Shown piece by piece: positions 38,546 through 50,995 of a stretch of DNA of 64,000 nt. The DNA lies in contig ML682008.1 of the NCBI GenBank assembly GCA_007922195.1, positions 4,105,077 to 4,169,076 of the forward strand, read 5' to 3'. Within the stretch, counting starts at the first letter, position 1; each line of letters starts with the position of its first letter. The position numbers and the translations under genes are program-made. The notes beneath the pieces are model-generated. The model was given only the letters and a program-made list of their open reading frames with translations, searched no databases and was not told the origin of the DNA. The stretch is from Podocnemis expansa (Eukaryota; Chordata; Testudines; Podocnemididae).

Positions 38546-40200
38546 TCTCTAGCATCTAGTTACTTTAAGTAGGCTGCACATTTGCACAGCATGTAACTAG
38601 AAGGGCTGGTTCAGTGGTCAAAATGCAAAGCAATGGTGGGATCAGAGCTCTCTGCTCCCTTGACTAGGAGAGGCACAGGACATTAAGGAAAGAGTAAGCA
38701 CAGCTTCTTTGAGAGAGAAAACATCTTGTAGCTACACCTTTTTGTTGATGATACGTGTGGTTGAAAGCAGACAGCGCAGGAAGGACCAGATGAATTTGTT
38801 CTGCAGTGCCAGTTTCAGATTGAAGGGGCTTCGTTCCAGCTGGATCATATATTCCTACAGCTTCACACCAAATTGTAGCACTGAACTCTAAGAGGTAGGG
38901 GAGGAGAACACATAAATTCATATGAATCCCTGCCTGTTACTTACCTCCACTTAATTATTTAAGCAAAATGTGGCAGCCACACACATACCACCTGACTGCC
39001 CCTTATGGTACATTACCATAACCCATTGAAGTCTTCCAACAATAGGCTGGTAAATTGTTCAGCATTTAAGAGTAGTGAGTAAAGAAATGAAGACTACTAA
39101 TATGAAAGATCCCAAAGGCTACAAGGAAATATACATTCTCCTCTCCTGCATGGATTTTTGGGCATAAAAGCATTCAGATCTTCCAAGTACAAAATAATCT
39201 CTAGAGCAATTCATTGGCTGGGGATTGGGAAGAAGCATGGTGTCTACCATGGCAGAAACAGATTTGTGTTGCAGGAATATAATGGGGATTCTTTATCCAG
39301 GCTACTGGACACAGACAGCCTTTGGTAGTCTCTCGAGCTCTCAGAAGAATTCAGTGCAGTCTGTCTAATGACATCACATCTCCCCAAGTCTTGGTCGTCA
39401 TCACAGAATATGCTTTCTCCACTATTGGAGTAACTAGAGAATCCATTTGAGAGTGATGTTGGCATTTTCATGAATGTGGCATCAAGCAGCTCAATGCTAA
39501 CGGCTCACATCAGATGCAGTACTACATGGTGACAAAAGTAACGGATCCTCTGTCAGCCTGAGGGAACTAACACAACTATATGTATATATGTAATTCTCTG
39601 AGAGTAGAGCTGGAAATCAGGTGATCCACGAACCAGAATTTATTTTTCAATGCAATATATTCTTTGATAGTTTCCTTTCCCAATGTTAGTTAAATGTGCA
39701 GAATCATCTAAAGATTTTAGCTTGTGCAGTGCTCTTTTGAGGATTTTTAAGACTTCATCCTTAATAGTGACCATAACAATGCTTAAAACAAGCTCTCCTT
39801 TAAAATTATTATGATAACTGCAGAATAATGTATTTGAGTCAGGCATGCATTTTTCTTCACAAAGGTGTTTTTCTTGTAGGCAATATTATTTAAAATGCTT
39901 CTTTATGTATATATGGGGTGGTGGCATGTGTTTCTTTTCATTATGGATTTGATGTATTTTTTGTGTGCATTAAGTGGCCTAATTATATAATGAAGTACAG
40001 TATTTGGGTGACCTAATGTCAATGGCTTATTATTATTTACTTTGGAGCATGTGGAGTAATATCTATTGTCACTGATCACCCAGTGGGCATATTATCTCCT
40101 ATCAATATCTAGTGTGGATTGTACACTCATATCTGAAGGCAGAATTTCACCAAAAAACCCTGGAGGATTATATTCTGCAGCAGTTCACTGAGAGGTAACA
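38546..40200. other. Intergenic sequence downstream of SEMA3E
   Basis: AT-rich unique-looking DNA. I see no coding exon, RNA gene or confident repeat. Confidence 0.45.
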
Positions 40201-40460
40201 CAGATTAATAGATAAAGAACTCACCTGAAAGTCAGCAGACTTGGGCTTTGATGCTGACCTCCTGTGTTACTACTACAGATCTCTTCACACCTCTGTTTTT
40301 CTGTTGCCCCTTCTGTTGGTTGTTCCTCTTGTCATTTTAGCCCCCGGTCCTACACTTTGTTGCAGGAGGCACTTACACTGTAATTACTTCAGGTCAGAAA
40401 CTGTCTCCCACTATGTGTATGTATATCACCTAGCACAGTATGGGCCTGATTTTAGATAGG
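40200..40460 (+). repeat. MIR/CORE-SINE-like repeat
   Basis: It contains GAACTCACCTGAAAGTCAGCAGACTTGGGC, CTCTTCACACCTCTG and the tail AGAAACTGTCTCCCACTATG... ATCACCTAGCACAGTATGGGCC, in the order typical of MIR/CORE-SINEs. Confidence 0.65.
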
Positions 40461-40639
40461 GCTTCCAGACACTACTCTAATACAAACCATAATTATGACT
40501 GCAAATATTGTGTTATGGGAAGTCTGTCTTGTATGCCTCAGCATAGGTATTATGACTCCATCTGGCTTTTCTATTGCAAAGAAATGTCTCTTTTATGTAG
40601 TCCAAAACTGTGAAAGAAACAACATACACACACACACAA

Positions 40640-42475
40640 TAGTATGCAAAGTCCTGGAGAAAATTTTGAAAGAGAAAATACTTAAGGATATTGAGGATAA
40701 TAGGCACTGGCATAAAATACAACATGGCTTTACAAAAGGTAGATGATGCCACACCAAACTGATCTCCTTTTTTGAGAGGATAAAAGAATTTTTAGATAAA
40801 GGGGCTGCAATGGACTTAATTTACTTAGATTTCAGTAAGGCATTTGATACAGTTCCACATAGGGAATTATTAGGAAAGTTATAAAAGATGGGGATTAATA
40901 TGAATATAGTTAAGTTGGATAAAGGACTGATTAAAAGGAAGGCTACAGCAGGTCATACTAATGGGTGAACTGTCAAGCTGGGGAGAAGTTACTAGTGGAG
41001 TCCTTCAGGGATCAGAGTTGGAAATGATCTTATTTGACTTTCTTGTTACTGAACTTGGCAGAACAAATGGCATGTGCTAATTAAGCTTGCAGATGACACC
41101 AAGTTGGGAGGTATTGCTAATACAGAGAAGGATCGGGATGCCATACAGAAAGATCTCCTTGTAAACTGGAGTATCAGGAATAAGGTGAAATGTAATGAAG
41201 GGCAGTGCAAGGTCATGCATTTAGGAACAAATAACAAGAATTTGTCCTGTAAGTTGGGGGCGCATCAGCTGGAATGGACTAAGGAGGAGAAGGATCTGGG
41301 AGTACTGGTTGATCACAGGATGACTGAGCTGCCAGTGTGATGTGGCCATGAAAAAACTGAATGCAGTTCTAGGATGCATCAGAAGAGGTATGTCAAGTAG
41401 AGACAGGGAGGTGTTACTGCCTCTGTACAAGGCACTGGTGAGATCCCATGTGGAATATTGTGTGCAGTTCTGGTCTCACATATTTAAAAAGGATGAATTC
41501 AAATTGGAACAGGAGTAGAGAAGGTCTACAAGGATGATGTATGGAATGGAAAACCTGAATTATGAGAGAAGATTCAAGGAGCTTGGCTTGTTTAGCCTAA
41601 CCAAAGGAAGATTGAGGGGTGATACGATTGCCCTCTATAAATATATCAGAGGGATAAATATCAGGGAGGGAGAGCAAGTATTTGAGCACAGTACCGATGT
41701 GGACAAAAGAACAAATGGATATAAACTGTCCATCAGGAGATTTAAGCTTGAAATTAGATGCAGGTTTCTAAACATCAGAGGAGTACAGTTCTGGAATAGC
41801 CTTCCAAGAGCAAAAAACATAACTGCCTTCAAAACTGAGTTTGATAAGTTCATGGGGGGATGGTAATGATGGGACAGCCTACTTTTGAAATTGACTGATC
41901 TTTGATCTTTGACTGCTGGTGGTGGATGTGCAAGGGACTTAAGAAGGGAGGATAGGATGGGGTTGGTTCTGAGTTGCTACAGAGAATTCTTTCTTGGGTG
42001 ACTGGCTAGTGAGACTTGCCCACATGCTCAGGTTTTAACTGATCACCAGGGCTCTGGGTTTTTTTCACCTTCCTCTGTAGGATGGGCCATGGCTCACCTG
42101 CTGGTGAATTCTCGGTATCCTAAAGTCCTTAAATCATGATTTGATGACTTAAAAAATTCTGTCATAGGTTGCAGTGGTTCCCAACAGGGGCAGTGCCACC
42201 CATGGGGGAAGGTGATTTTGAAGTTCAAAGGGGCATTAAAAGCTAAGAGGACTATAGGGGGCATCAGAATTTATGCTCAATGTTAACATTTTTCAAAGAG
42301 GGGTAGTAGAAAAACAGTTTCACTGAAATGGAATGTGGCACAAAAAAAGATTGGGAACCACTGGGTTAGAGGCTTATTGCTCAAGTGGGTAGGTGAGGTT
42401 TTGAGGCCTGAATTGTGCAGGTCACTAGATGATAATACTGGTCCCTTCTGACCGTACAGTCTATGAACCTATGAG
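40640..42475 (+). mobile_element. CR1 LINE, 5'-truncated, ORF2 to 3' end
   Basis: It starts within the RT domain: HGFTKGR, a stop, then DLIYLDFSKAFDTVPH at about 40815-40862. LADDTKLGG follows at 41086-41112, and the thumb and tail frame at 41534-41866 contains RRFKELGLFSLTKGRLRGDT and NSLPRAKN. The 3' UTR ends CTGACCGTACAGTCTATGAACCTATGAG. Stops and frameshifts show it is dead. A hAT element sits in its 3' UTR. Confidence 0.88.
42172..42363. mobile_element. Non-autonomous hAT element inside CR1 3' UTR
   Basis: The ends are CAGTGGTTCCCAACAGG and GATTGGGAACCACTG. No clean 8-bp target duplication remains. The CR1 sequence resumes at GGTTAGAGGCTTATTGCTCAAG. Confidence 0.75.
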
Positions 42476-42479
42476 ACTA

Positions 42480-43956
42480 CCCACTGCCAAATGTGTTCAC
42501 CTTCATTTGAATGAACAGATGAGTCAATAAACTACATTTCTAAATCATACACAGATTATTTTACAACATAGTTAATATACTGGTGAAGCTTTATTTTATT
42601 TTATTACTATTCTTATTTTAGAGAAAAAAAAACAATTTTCTGTCCTTGAAAAGCAGTGAACCCATTTCCTTTGGGGGGGAGGGGGAATTAATATCCTCAT
42701 TCTACCTGGGAGCAAAGAAGTTGGAGTTATTTATGCCACCTCATGTCTCTAGGTCTAGAAGTTACACATTCTCTTGAAAGCTGCACTGTCCAGATAAGAG
42801 GTGTACTGTAAGTGAGCTTTTTTACATATGTGACCTAGCAGGATGTTTGTTATTCCCCTCAGCCCTGTGAATCCATTTCAGTTTCCCAAGCTGCTGTTTT
42901 CTTTTGAGATTTTAAAGTGCCTGGGAGGATTCCTGTTCTTGTGAGATTTTAAAGTGCCTGGGAGGATTCCTGTTCCTTTACCAAGAGGAGTTGGTGCAAA
43001 TTAAGCTATGATTGGCAAATTTTTTCTTTTTTTAGTGATTCTTATTTTATCAACTAAGAATGACCTATCTGGGTCTTTGAGAAAAATACTTTTCTGAATA
43101 ACACTGTGATCTTGGAAAATGGGAACAGTTAGCAGGATGCTGATGCATGAAGTAAAAATACTACTAGCTATGATTATTTAAAATAAGGAGTTAATCTGTG
43201 TTTTATAGTGACTCAGGCCCCAATCCTGCAACTAGACCTACTCACCCAAGCCCTTACGGCCACACACAGACCACAGCTGCAGTCTGTAGCTTCCAACGAC
43301 ATTACTGCCCCTCAGCTATAATATTGTAGCTGAGACTGTCTGTTAACAAGTATATATAGAGAGCACGGCCATGATTACTAAGCTGTTTAGGCAAACAAAC
43401 CTCTTTACAGCACTCTTCAAGTTATGACAAAAGCAGGCTGCTTGACATGGAGACCCTCAGTCCCATTGAAAGTGTTGCTCTATGTCTTTTAAACACTGTA
43501 GGTGAAAAGGGGCTATCTTTGCTAAAGGCTGTCTTTAATTTCTTTTCTTTTTCATATGTATAAGAACATCTTTCCTAAGATCTCCCATTAGTTTTGAGAA
43601 TTGCTAAAACACAATGAATCCAACAAAATGGGCAATCTCCAGAGTTATTCTTCTGGCTGGAGACTGAGAAAGAAAACACTCTATTGATTCATAACTCTGA
43701 TGGTTTTCTTCACACGTGAACGGACTAAAAGCTCCCCTGGCCCCTTTAACATTTAGAGCTCAAATCTACCTTAAATATAGAGACTAACTAGAATAAATTT
43801 GAGGAAGTGTTTAAGGCTTTACAACCCCCAGCATATCAGCCCTTCCAAATGTTGCATTAATTATCATTTATATTTAATCACCTAGAGTGTCTGGCCTGAG
43901 GTGTACTAATCCCACTCTGGGCAAAACAGGGTTAAATAGCTAATGTGGGCTTAAGT
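42480..43956. other. Intergenic, unique-looking
   Basis: No gene or confident dispersed repeat. It contains one 37-bp-period tandem duplication (listed separately). Confidence 0.45.
42906..42975 (+). repeat. Tandem duplication, 37-bp period
   Basis: The 33-bp string starting GAGATTTTAAAGTGCCTGGG at 42906 recurs exactly at 42943. Two copies. Confidence 0.92.
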
Positions 43957-44146
43957 CAGTGGTTTTCAAACTTTTTTCCCTTGGGACCCAGTTGAAAAAA
44001 AAATCACTTATGCTTGTGACCCATCAATTACATCTCTGAGCAATACAGTCCACTCTTTTGGTGATGGCAGCAGAGAGCGCCACAACCCAGAACCTGAGGG
44101 TCTGTGATCCAGTATTGGGTCTCAACCCATGGTTTGAAAACTGCTG
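43957..44146. mobile_element. Non-autonomous hAT element with target duplication
   Basis: The ends are CAGTGGTTTTCAAACTTTTT and GGTTTGAAAACTGCTG. A perfect 8-bp duplication, GCTTAAGT, flanks it (43949-43956 and 44147-44154). Internal words are GGGACCCAGTTG and TTGTGACCCATCAATTAC. No coding capacity. Confidence 0.9.
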
Positions 44147-44582
44147 GCTTAAGTAACTCTGCCTTTTGCACCAGTGAGAGATGTCAGAATTGGAGGGTGA
44201 AGCTTAAAATGAGACACCCACCTCAGTTGCTGCTAGACAAGTGACATGAGCTGTCCAGAGCTCGTGGGGAAAGGGCTGGCTAAAAGGCAAGAATTTAATT
44301 CTTGCTACCTGGTTATTCCAGCAGGGATGACTGGCTGCAGATCCACTGTGATGGACCTGTACATTTACACAAGCTTCCTTAAGCTCACAGCAGTAATGCA
44401 GCTCTAAGGAAAGGTTGACTACATCTCTGGGATGATCTGGGTTTGTTTATTGAAAACCCTTGGCTGTGGCAGATTGCCTGGGGCTCAGACAAAGGGCTGA
44501 GCTTTTTAAGGCTAGACTGATGTGCTGAAACACCAGCACTTTTGCAGAGCTGGATTGCTGGGGTCTGGCCCAGGGGCTAGGA

Positions 44583-44910
44583 CAGGGGTCTGCAATCTGC
44601 GGCTCTTTGACTGCCCTTTTGCAGATCTGGCCCTCTGCCCCCCTGACAGACCCTGCAGGCAGCCAAATCCTTGCTCCAGTCCCTCCTTCTGCCTGCCGGG
44701 CCCCCTGCCACAAGGAGACCCTGCAGGAGGACTGCTTCTGGTTCCAGGCTCCCCCTTGACTCCACCAGGGGTCCTATGAGGCAGGTGCCCTGGCCCAAAT
44801 CCAAGCTTTCCCCACCAGGAGGCTACACTCATTGCAGCTCTCAAAACACTTGATTATTGAAGGATTTTTTTTTTAAATGGCTCTTCTTATCTTTTGGGTT
44901 GCAAACCCTG
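44583..44910. mobile_element. Non-autonomous hAT-like element
   Basis: The ends CAGGGGTCTGCAATCTGCGG and TTTTGGGTTGCAAACCCTG are inverted copies. The interior is GC-rich (CTCTTTGACTGCCC... GGCTCTTCTTATC). Flanks GGCTAGGA and ACCTAGGG agree at only 5 of 8 positions. Open frames across it are not genes. Confidence 0.7.
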
Positions 44911-45497
44911 ACCTAGGGAATGCCCTGACATAGGAAAACTGGGGACATTACCCAGTCACTGTGTAGCACAATGAGTTAAGTTCACCAAAATAGTCATGAA
45001 ATCGTAACTTTCAATTCATTTTCTCGGTACAGCTATATGACTTCCACAACTTCCATGGCAATTGGTCTACGCGCCTCTGCAGTTCTAGCTGTGAATCTGT
45101 GTCCTGATTTGGAACTTGTGGCCATAACCCACTTATCCCTGAGATGTTAGAAGTATGGCAAAGCCAAAAGACTTTGGGAATGTGCTTTCTTTCTAGTCGT
45201 TTCTTAAAGGGAAAGCCAGTTTCACCTGTTAAAAGAAGAGGGTGGTAATGTTCTACAGTTGAATGACAGCTGTGATTCTGGAAGATCACCCCTTGCAAAA
45301 TGGATGCAACAGCCAAAGAGTTACTCCCAGTGAGTTCATTCTGACGACATGCTTACTTTGTTAGGGGTGGATTTTTTAACATAAAATTTATGATGGTGAT
45401 TTTCATGGAGCTTGAGGGAATTAGGTGTTGATTTGTGTACAGCACCATTGAGAATACCAGGCTATTTTCCAGACATCTAAACTGTAACTTTGCACAT
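44911..45497. other. Intergenic, no feature seen
   Basis: Unique-looking sequence without recognised gene or repeat. Confidence 0.45.
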
Positions 45498-45743
45498 TCC
45501 AAAGGGGTAGCCATATCTGTCTAGTTCAGCAAAACGAATGAGGAGTCCCATGGCACTTCTGAAGACTAACAAATTTATTTATTGCATGAGCTTTCATGGG
45601 AGAAAATCCCACTTCATCAGATGCTTCAGGATGGAGATTCCCCATCTTCAAGTATCTAACAAAGTTGGATTTTCTCCCATGAAAGCTCATGTAATAAATA
45701 AAATTGTTAGTCTTTAAAAGTGCCACAGGACTCATTGTAACTT
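45498..45743. mobile_element. Penelope-linked fold-back, both arms
   Basis: The left arm TTCCAAAGGGGTAGCC... CATGAGCTTTCATGGGAGAAAATCCCACTTCATC faces the right arm GTTGGATTTTCTCCCATGAAAGCTCATG... GTGCCACAGGACTC across a short loop (GCTTCAGGATGGAGATTCCCC). This is the cleanest complete copy of the fold-back form in the window. Confidence 0.82.
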
Positions 45744-45764
45744 TTCAGCTATCCAAAGAAATTT

Positions 45765-45767
<3 letters not shown>

Positions 45768-45805
<38 letters not shown>
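45768..45805. repeat. (CTTT)n microsatellite
   Basis: About nine tetranucleotide units, adjacent to the fold-back element. Confidence 0.9.
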
Positions 45806-47019
45806 AAAAAGAGACCACAAAAAATCATAAAGTTACGTTTTCTTTCTAGATCTAAAAAGCAAACAAATATAAATCTCCCTGAGATAACTAGCACATCAGC
45901 CGCAAAGTGTTATTTACAATAGCTTGCTATAATTCACAGTCTCACAGTTGCACTGAGAGAGAGAACATTTATTAGTAGATTGCTTATTTGAACTATTCCA
46001 CTTGAATAGCCAACTGCTTGAGAGGGAACTAAAGAGAAGCAGATTACACTGCTTGGCCAGCAGATGGCTTATACATAAGAGGATCTCTGAATTTTAGAGA
46101 AGCCTACATAATGTATTGCTGTTATTAATACATTTCCACAAGGTCCTGACAGAAATTTCTGCATTAACATATACTACAAGTGGAGTTTGCACATAGGATG
46201 TGGAATTAAAGGCTACTAGCCACCGAAGACTGTAGAGGAAGTACCTAATCCCTACCGTTTTTTTGTGTGCCTGCCTTCCAATGAATGAAGGAGACAGATT
46301 GCAATGAGAAGTGCCTCTCCCCTCTCTCATTAAAAGAAAGATGAAGGCCTTTGAGGGGGTAGGTAGTTTAAATAGGAAATGGTCTGGGATCCCAGAAGAC
46401 AGTCACTCTCTTTTTCCAATCCTCCGTCCAGACACTTTGGTAAGAGCTGCCTCATTTATCCAGTGCAAAACGTGTTTGAGTGTGTTATCCCTATAAAGAG
46501 TAGCAACTTTGTGTGCTAACTAGAACCGAATTCTCCAATAAAGGGCAATGCAACCTGCTTGCATTGCACAGAGAATAAACAGGCTTAAGCTCTAATTAGT
46601 GAAAGACTTCTTGTCTAGTTTCTTTTGATGCATGAGGGACTTTCACCTCATCAGGAAATTTGTGGCAAGTGAACCAGGGCCTACGCAATTTAAAATCAAT
46701 CAGAGTTTCACTATAGGCTTCAAAAAAGGCAGGGTTGGGCCCTGTGTCTCTGTTTTCACTGGAGACACAAACTCCTGATGATTTCAAGCTGAGAGTTGGC
46801 TGTCTGCCTATCTGAATGTGCTGAAGACACACAGTAACAGGCACAGGTATGCATTATAGCATTGTGAGGAATGGAGGCTGATCACTGAGCCATTCACAGT
46901 TTGTGCTGTTTTCTGACATCTCACCTGAATGCTGTAAACACAGAAGAAAATCCTTGTGATGCTCATGGTCTTATAATAGCAGGTGAAAACTCTAGCTACC
47001 TAATACTGTCAGCATTTCT
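45806..47019. other. Intergenic, no feature seen
   Basis: Unique-looking AT-rich sequence. Short open frames only. Confidence 0.45.
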
Positions 47020-47170
47020 CAAGATCCAAAGAGACAGCCATGTTAGTCTAGTTCAGTACAACAAGGAGTCCTGTGGCACTTAAAGACTAACAGATAGCTA
47101 ACAAATTTATTGCTCATGCAATAAATATATTTGTTAGTCTTTAAGTGCCACAGGATTCCTTGTTTGTTAG
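47020..47170. mobile_element. Penelope-linked fold-back, minimal form
   Basis: GATCCAAAGAGACAGCCATGTTAGTCTAGTTC, then AAGGAGTCCTGTGGCACTTAAAGACTAAC, is followed almost at once by the inverse AATATATTTGTTAGTCTTTAAGTGCCACAGGATTCC. The loop has been lost. Confidence 0.75.
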
Positions 47171-47869
47171 CATGTGAAGTAACTGGTGATGCCCAAGATG
47201 ATTGCTGTAAAACTGCTTTACAACATTTTGTAGTGGGAAGGATCCATGCAATAGAAGATTTTCCTCCCTCTGTCTATGAACATATATGCTGTATGGAGCT
47301 ATCACAGAGCTGAACTGCACAGCAAACAGGGGCCCCTTCACATTTTGACCCACAGGTCATTGTTCACATGGACTATATCAGTATAAGGGGACCTTGGGTG
47401 GCTATCAAAGCTGGGACAAAATTTGGCCCATACCAACCCCCTTAATGTTAAAAGGAAGGGTATTGTTTCCTTTATACTCTGCGAAGCAGTACATGGCCTC
47501 CGTATACAGTCTCCTTGCATTTGCTCATGCCACACCCATTATCTCTCTTGAAGACTGAAAACAAGGGTCCCAGTATGTGCTGCTGATCTTTATCCTGTAG
47601 ACATCTATCCACTGAAGGCATTTATTATTCACAAGTTACAAAATAGATAGCAACTGACATGTCTGCTTATTGGGCTACTGTTCCCTGGGTTGCATTTGAA
47701 CTGGTGATCTAGAGAAAAAGGGTGTATAGCCTAACCATTGTCAAGTCCTTCAGCCATCTGTGCTAAAAAAGATCTGTTTTAACCCTAATCCTTCATACCT
47801 TTGTTCTCTTTGTAGGAAGTAATATAGTAAAAGGACAAATAGATATACTTAATCTTGCCTCATAGCATG

Positions 47870-47945
47870 GAGACAGAGTAGATGACCTCTTGCATTTCCT
47901 TCTAGTGCTACACTATTTCTGTGATTCTGTGATTTTCTGTGCTCT
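47870..47945 (+). mobile_element. CR1 3' tail fragment
   Basis: AGATGACCTCTTGCATTTCCTTCTAGTGCTACACTATTTC followed by TGTGATTCTGTGATT, a decayed CR1 terminal repeat. Confidence 0.65.
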
Positions 47946-48459
47946 GTGATATCCAAGATACATTGGCAGACAAACAGAAGTGAAAATCCCCATTGTGTGA
48001 TGTTGCTTGATCATTCATTTCCACATTGACTTAATACTTGAATTGGGCATTTTAGTCTTTACAAAGGTGGAGGAACAAACTGGGTATGAAGTTTTGCTTA
48101 GTGATTTTGAATTAGGTGCTCCGCTTTTATAAGTGGAACTGGAAACAAATTATTCCATGCACATTAATAAAGGTAATAAAGCCCCTCATCAGCTCTACCA
48201 CAATTAATCAGTGGAAATTTAATCATGAACTACACAGCCTTGTTCACTCTTTTATGGGGGCTAATTAGCGAGCTGTTTCTGGGTTGTCATCTTCACCGTA
48301 GATTCCATAGACTCCAAAATTATTGTAAGTAATCCCATCCTAAGCCTGAGCAGTGACAGAGCTCCTTGTACTCTGGTAGCCCTGATTATCACATGATAAA
48401 ACTCCAGGACAAGCACTGTTTGACACTCCAATTACCAGAATGCCCAGGGCATCTAGCAG
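47946..48459. other. Intergenic, no feature seen
   Basis: Unique-looking sequence between two CR1 fragments. Confidence 0.45.
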
Positions 48460-48835
48460 AATCAGAATCACAGAAACTGGGTGGGATCACGACAGCTCAT
48501 TGAGTCCAGTGCCCTGTACTCACGGCAGGACCAAGTACCCCTATTAAACCATCCCTGACAGGTGTTTGTCTCCCCTTTTCTTAAAAACTTCCGGTGTAGG
48601 AGATTCCATGACCTGCCGAGGCAACTTATTCCAGTGTTTAATCACCCAGACAGTTAGGAATTTTTTCCTAATGTCTAGGCTGAACCTCCTTTGCCCTAAT
48701 TTAAGCTTGTCGCTTTTTGTCCTATCATCTGTGATTACGGAGAATAGTTTTTCTCCTTCTTCCTCATAACAGCCTATTAGGCATTTGAAAACTGTTATCA
48801 TATCCCCTCTCAGTCTCCTTTTGTCATAGCTTTGC
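48460..48835 (-). mobile_element. CR1 LINE, ORF2 C-terminus to 3' end, minus strand
   Basis: The minus-strand frame (about 48830-48544) reads KRRLRGDMITVFKCL, GEKLFSV, LGQRRFSLDIRKKFLTVWVI and KHWNKLPRQV, the conserved CR1 C-terminal region, still open over about 90 codons. The reversed 3' UTR follows to 48460. Only the last part of the element remains. Confidence 0.88.
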
Positions 48836-48839
48836 CCAA

Positions 48840-49130
48840 GAATAACCATGGTTGTAACCAACCCCCACTTTCTGGCTGGACCCATGACTCTCCAGGGTGT
48901 GTCTGGCCAGCCCTGCTTCTGGTCATGTGACCAAAAGCTTCCTGCCAACCCCAGGAGAGGAAGGAGGGAGAGAGGCAGCCTGGCCCCTGCCACACGAAGG
49001 CTGCAGAGGCTGCCCAGGACCAGAGCTGTGGGTAGAGGATGCTGTAGCAGGTACGGGTGGGCAGGCCAGCTGGCCAACAAGGGTGGGCACATGCCCACCT
49101 GAGTCCACCATAGCTAGACCCCTGAAAATA
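48840..49130. other. GC-rich repeat-like segment
   Basis: A GC-rich block abutting the CR1 fragment, ending GGTGGGCACATGCCCACCTG... TAGACCCCTG, with an internal inverted repeat GTGGGCACATGCCCAC. Probably a non-autonomous transposon, class unknown. Overlapping open frames are not supported as genes. Confidence 0.4.
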
Positions 49131-49139
49131 ACACTCATT

Positions 49140-50734
49140 TGAATGAATCAGATAATTAGAAGAATTAGAATACCTGCTGTTTAACAAGCAATGTAATTCA
49201 ATTAAAGTGCACTAAACGGTTTTGGATATAATTTAGACTGCTAGGACAATTATAGCAGTTCTGACAATGCCTAACTACTAAAACTTGACCCCTTGATCAA
49301 GACTAGCTAATCTCTCAATATCCTGCAGACTCATCACCTCCCTTCAGAACGGAACATACACTCCAATTCTAAAACTTCTTAAATACATGACTGGGATCTA
49401 AATTTATCCCTACTCTCTTTATGTGGGTCTTGTGACAGAATTGGGATGATTAGCCCTTTTGTCAGCATTTTATGGCATGTAAATCAACAGCTATTTGAGT
49501 TTTCTATGTCTGCAATGTTATCCTCAGCCTCTTCCCATTGCTTGATGCCTACTAGCCATTATATATGGAACCCACTGTTCAGTGTGTATTACATGCTACT
49601 TTCTAAAATCTAATTCATAGCATTTCCAGATCTGCTACTGCTGTCAACTCAAATGTTAATGACTTGTGCTTTTACTATTGGCTGTCCTCAATGCCTAGTA
49701 ACAACCCAAAATGGTGTTCTCTATGGATGTAGTTTTGAATGGAATAGTTATGCATCAATCACATAGACTCCCAGAGAACACATTTCTGGAATTTGAATTA
49801 CTACCTTTAGGTTTATATTCTTCTAAAATTTCTATCTATATTAACAATTTTTTAGTTCCTAGTTATACCAAATGAAACAAATCCCTAATACAGATCCTAA
49901 GAATGAAATCCTGGTCTCATGAAATTCAACGACAAAACTGCCATTGGCTTCAAAGGGCCAAGATTTGACCTGAAGTATTTTGTTGTTGTTGTTTGGGTTA
50001 TTTTTGTCCAAACCACTATTAGAATTTTAGCACCCCAAAATGTCTTACTATTTTGATGAGGTGTTTTTTGTTCTGTTTTTTTTTATTTTAGCCATTGCAG
50101 AATTCCTGGCTTCTTTTCATTTCTAATGTAAAGTTCATTACTTGGAGGGACTGTATTTAACAAATAAAATTAAGGGAAAAACACACACAGGCGTACTACC
50201 GTGAAACAGACTTGTGATTTTGTTGCTTTATCAGATCAGAAGTTAACCGCTAGCAATTGGAAAACAATCCCTTAATACACTACACAGCTAATATTCTTAG
50301 AAGAGACGTAGCTAAATTTGATTAGGTTTAAACAGCAGGGTATCTGAAAATGTACTTTTACACAAACTCAGACTGTGAACCAGTTCCAGAAGAGCTGATG
50401 GTAGGGATTATCAAGGCTAAATCATAGATCTTACCTTGTCTCTTTTTAAAATATGCCACATGGCAATAGAATGTATTGATGCATCATTTTCTATTTAACT
50501 GGATTTCTGAGCATAGAATGAGTGTCATTTAGGCAGCTCTTGAACTTATTGAGGAAAAGAATGAAAAATTCCCCATATGGGGAAGAATTCATTTACTACC
50601 TAATTTCCTTTGAGTTTCATTTCTGAAACAAAGCTTAATTCCTTTGAATATTCATGATCTAAGCACTGCAGAAGCATTCATGCTGCCCAGTGAATAAGCG
50701 TCATAGTCCTACCTGCTCATGGTAACTAATAAAT
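49140..50734. other. Intergenic, no feature seen
   Basis: AT-rich unique-looking DNA with no recognised gene or repeat. Confidence 0.45.
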
Positions 50735-50995
50735 GTCTGTAGTGAAGTAGTTACTGCACTCTGGGTTTGATGGGGTTAAAAACCAAAAGAAAGAGAGTAA
50801 CCAATGGGAGCAGGTGGCTGCAGGGCCAATCAGATCCCAGGAGCCAGTATAAAGGCAAGCCTGCAGTACTTACTTTAGGCAGTTTGCCTGTGACTATGGA
50901 GGAGAGAGGGTGAGCTCTTAGTTGAGGTAGGTGATGGGACTATGGACAGCTCACTGCACTTCATTGCAAGGGTCTGAGAGAGCACAGCCTAGAAG
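50735..50995 (+). promoter_or_regulatory. LTR-like promoter segment (possible solo LTR)
   Basis: Two CCAAT-type boxes (GTAACCAATGGG near 50797 and GGCCAATCAG near 50824) precede a TATA box (AGTATAAAGG near 50847) by about 20-50 bp. A downstream GGCAGTTTGCCTGTGACTATGGAGGAG follows, as in the U3-R layout of a retroelement LTR. No internal coding region follows, so a solo LTR or another transposon promoter is possible. Its right part is interrupted by a hAT copy. Confidence 0.4.

Noticed and set aside
47690..47755. tRNA-like head on the minus strand
   Set aside because: A weak B-box-like word (AGTTCAAATGC) with no convincing stems; at most a decayed SINE head, not a tRNA gene.
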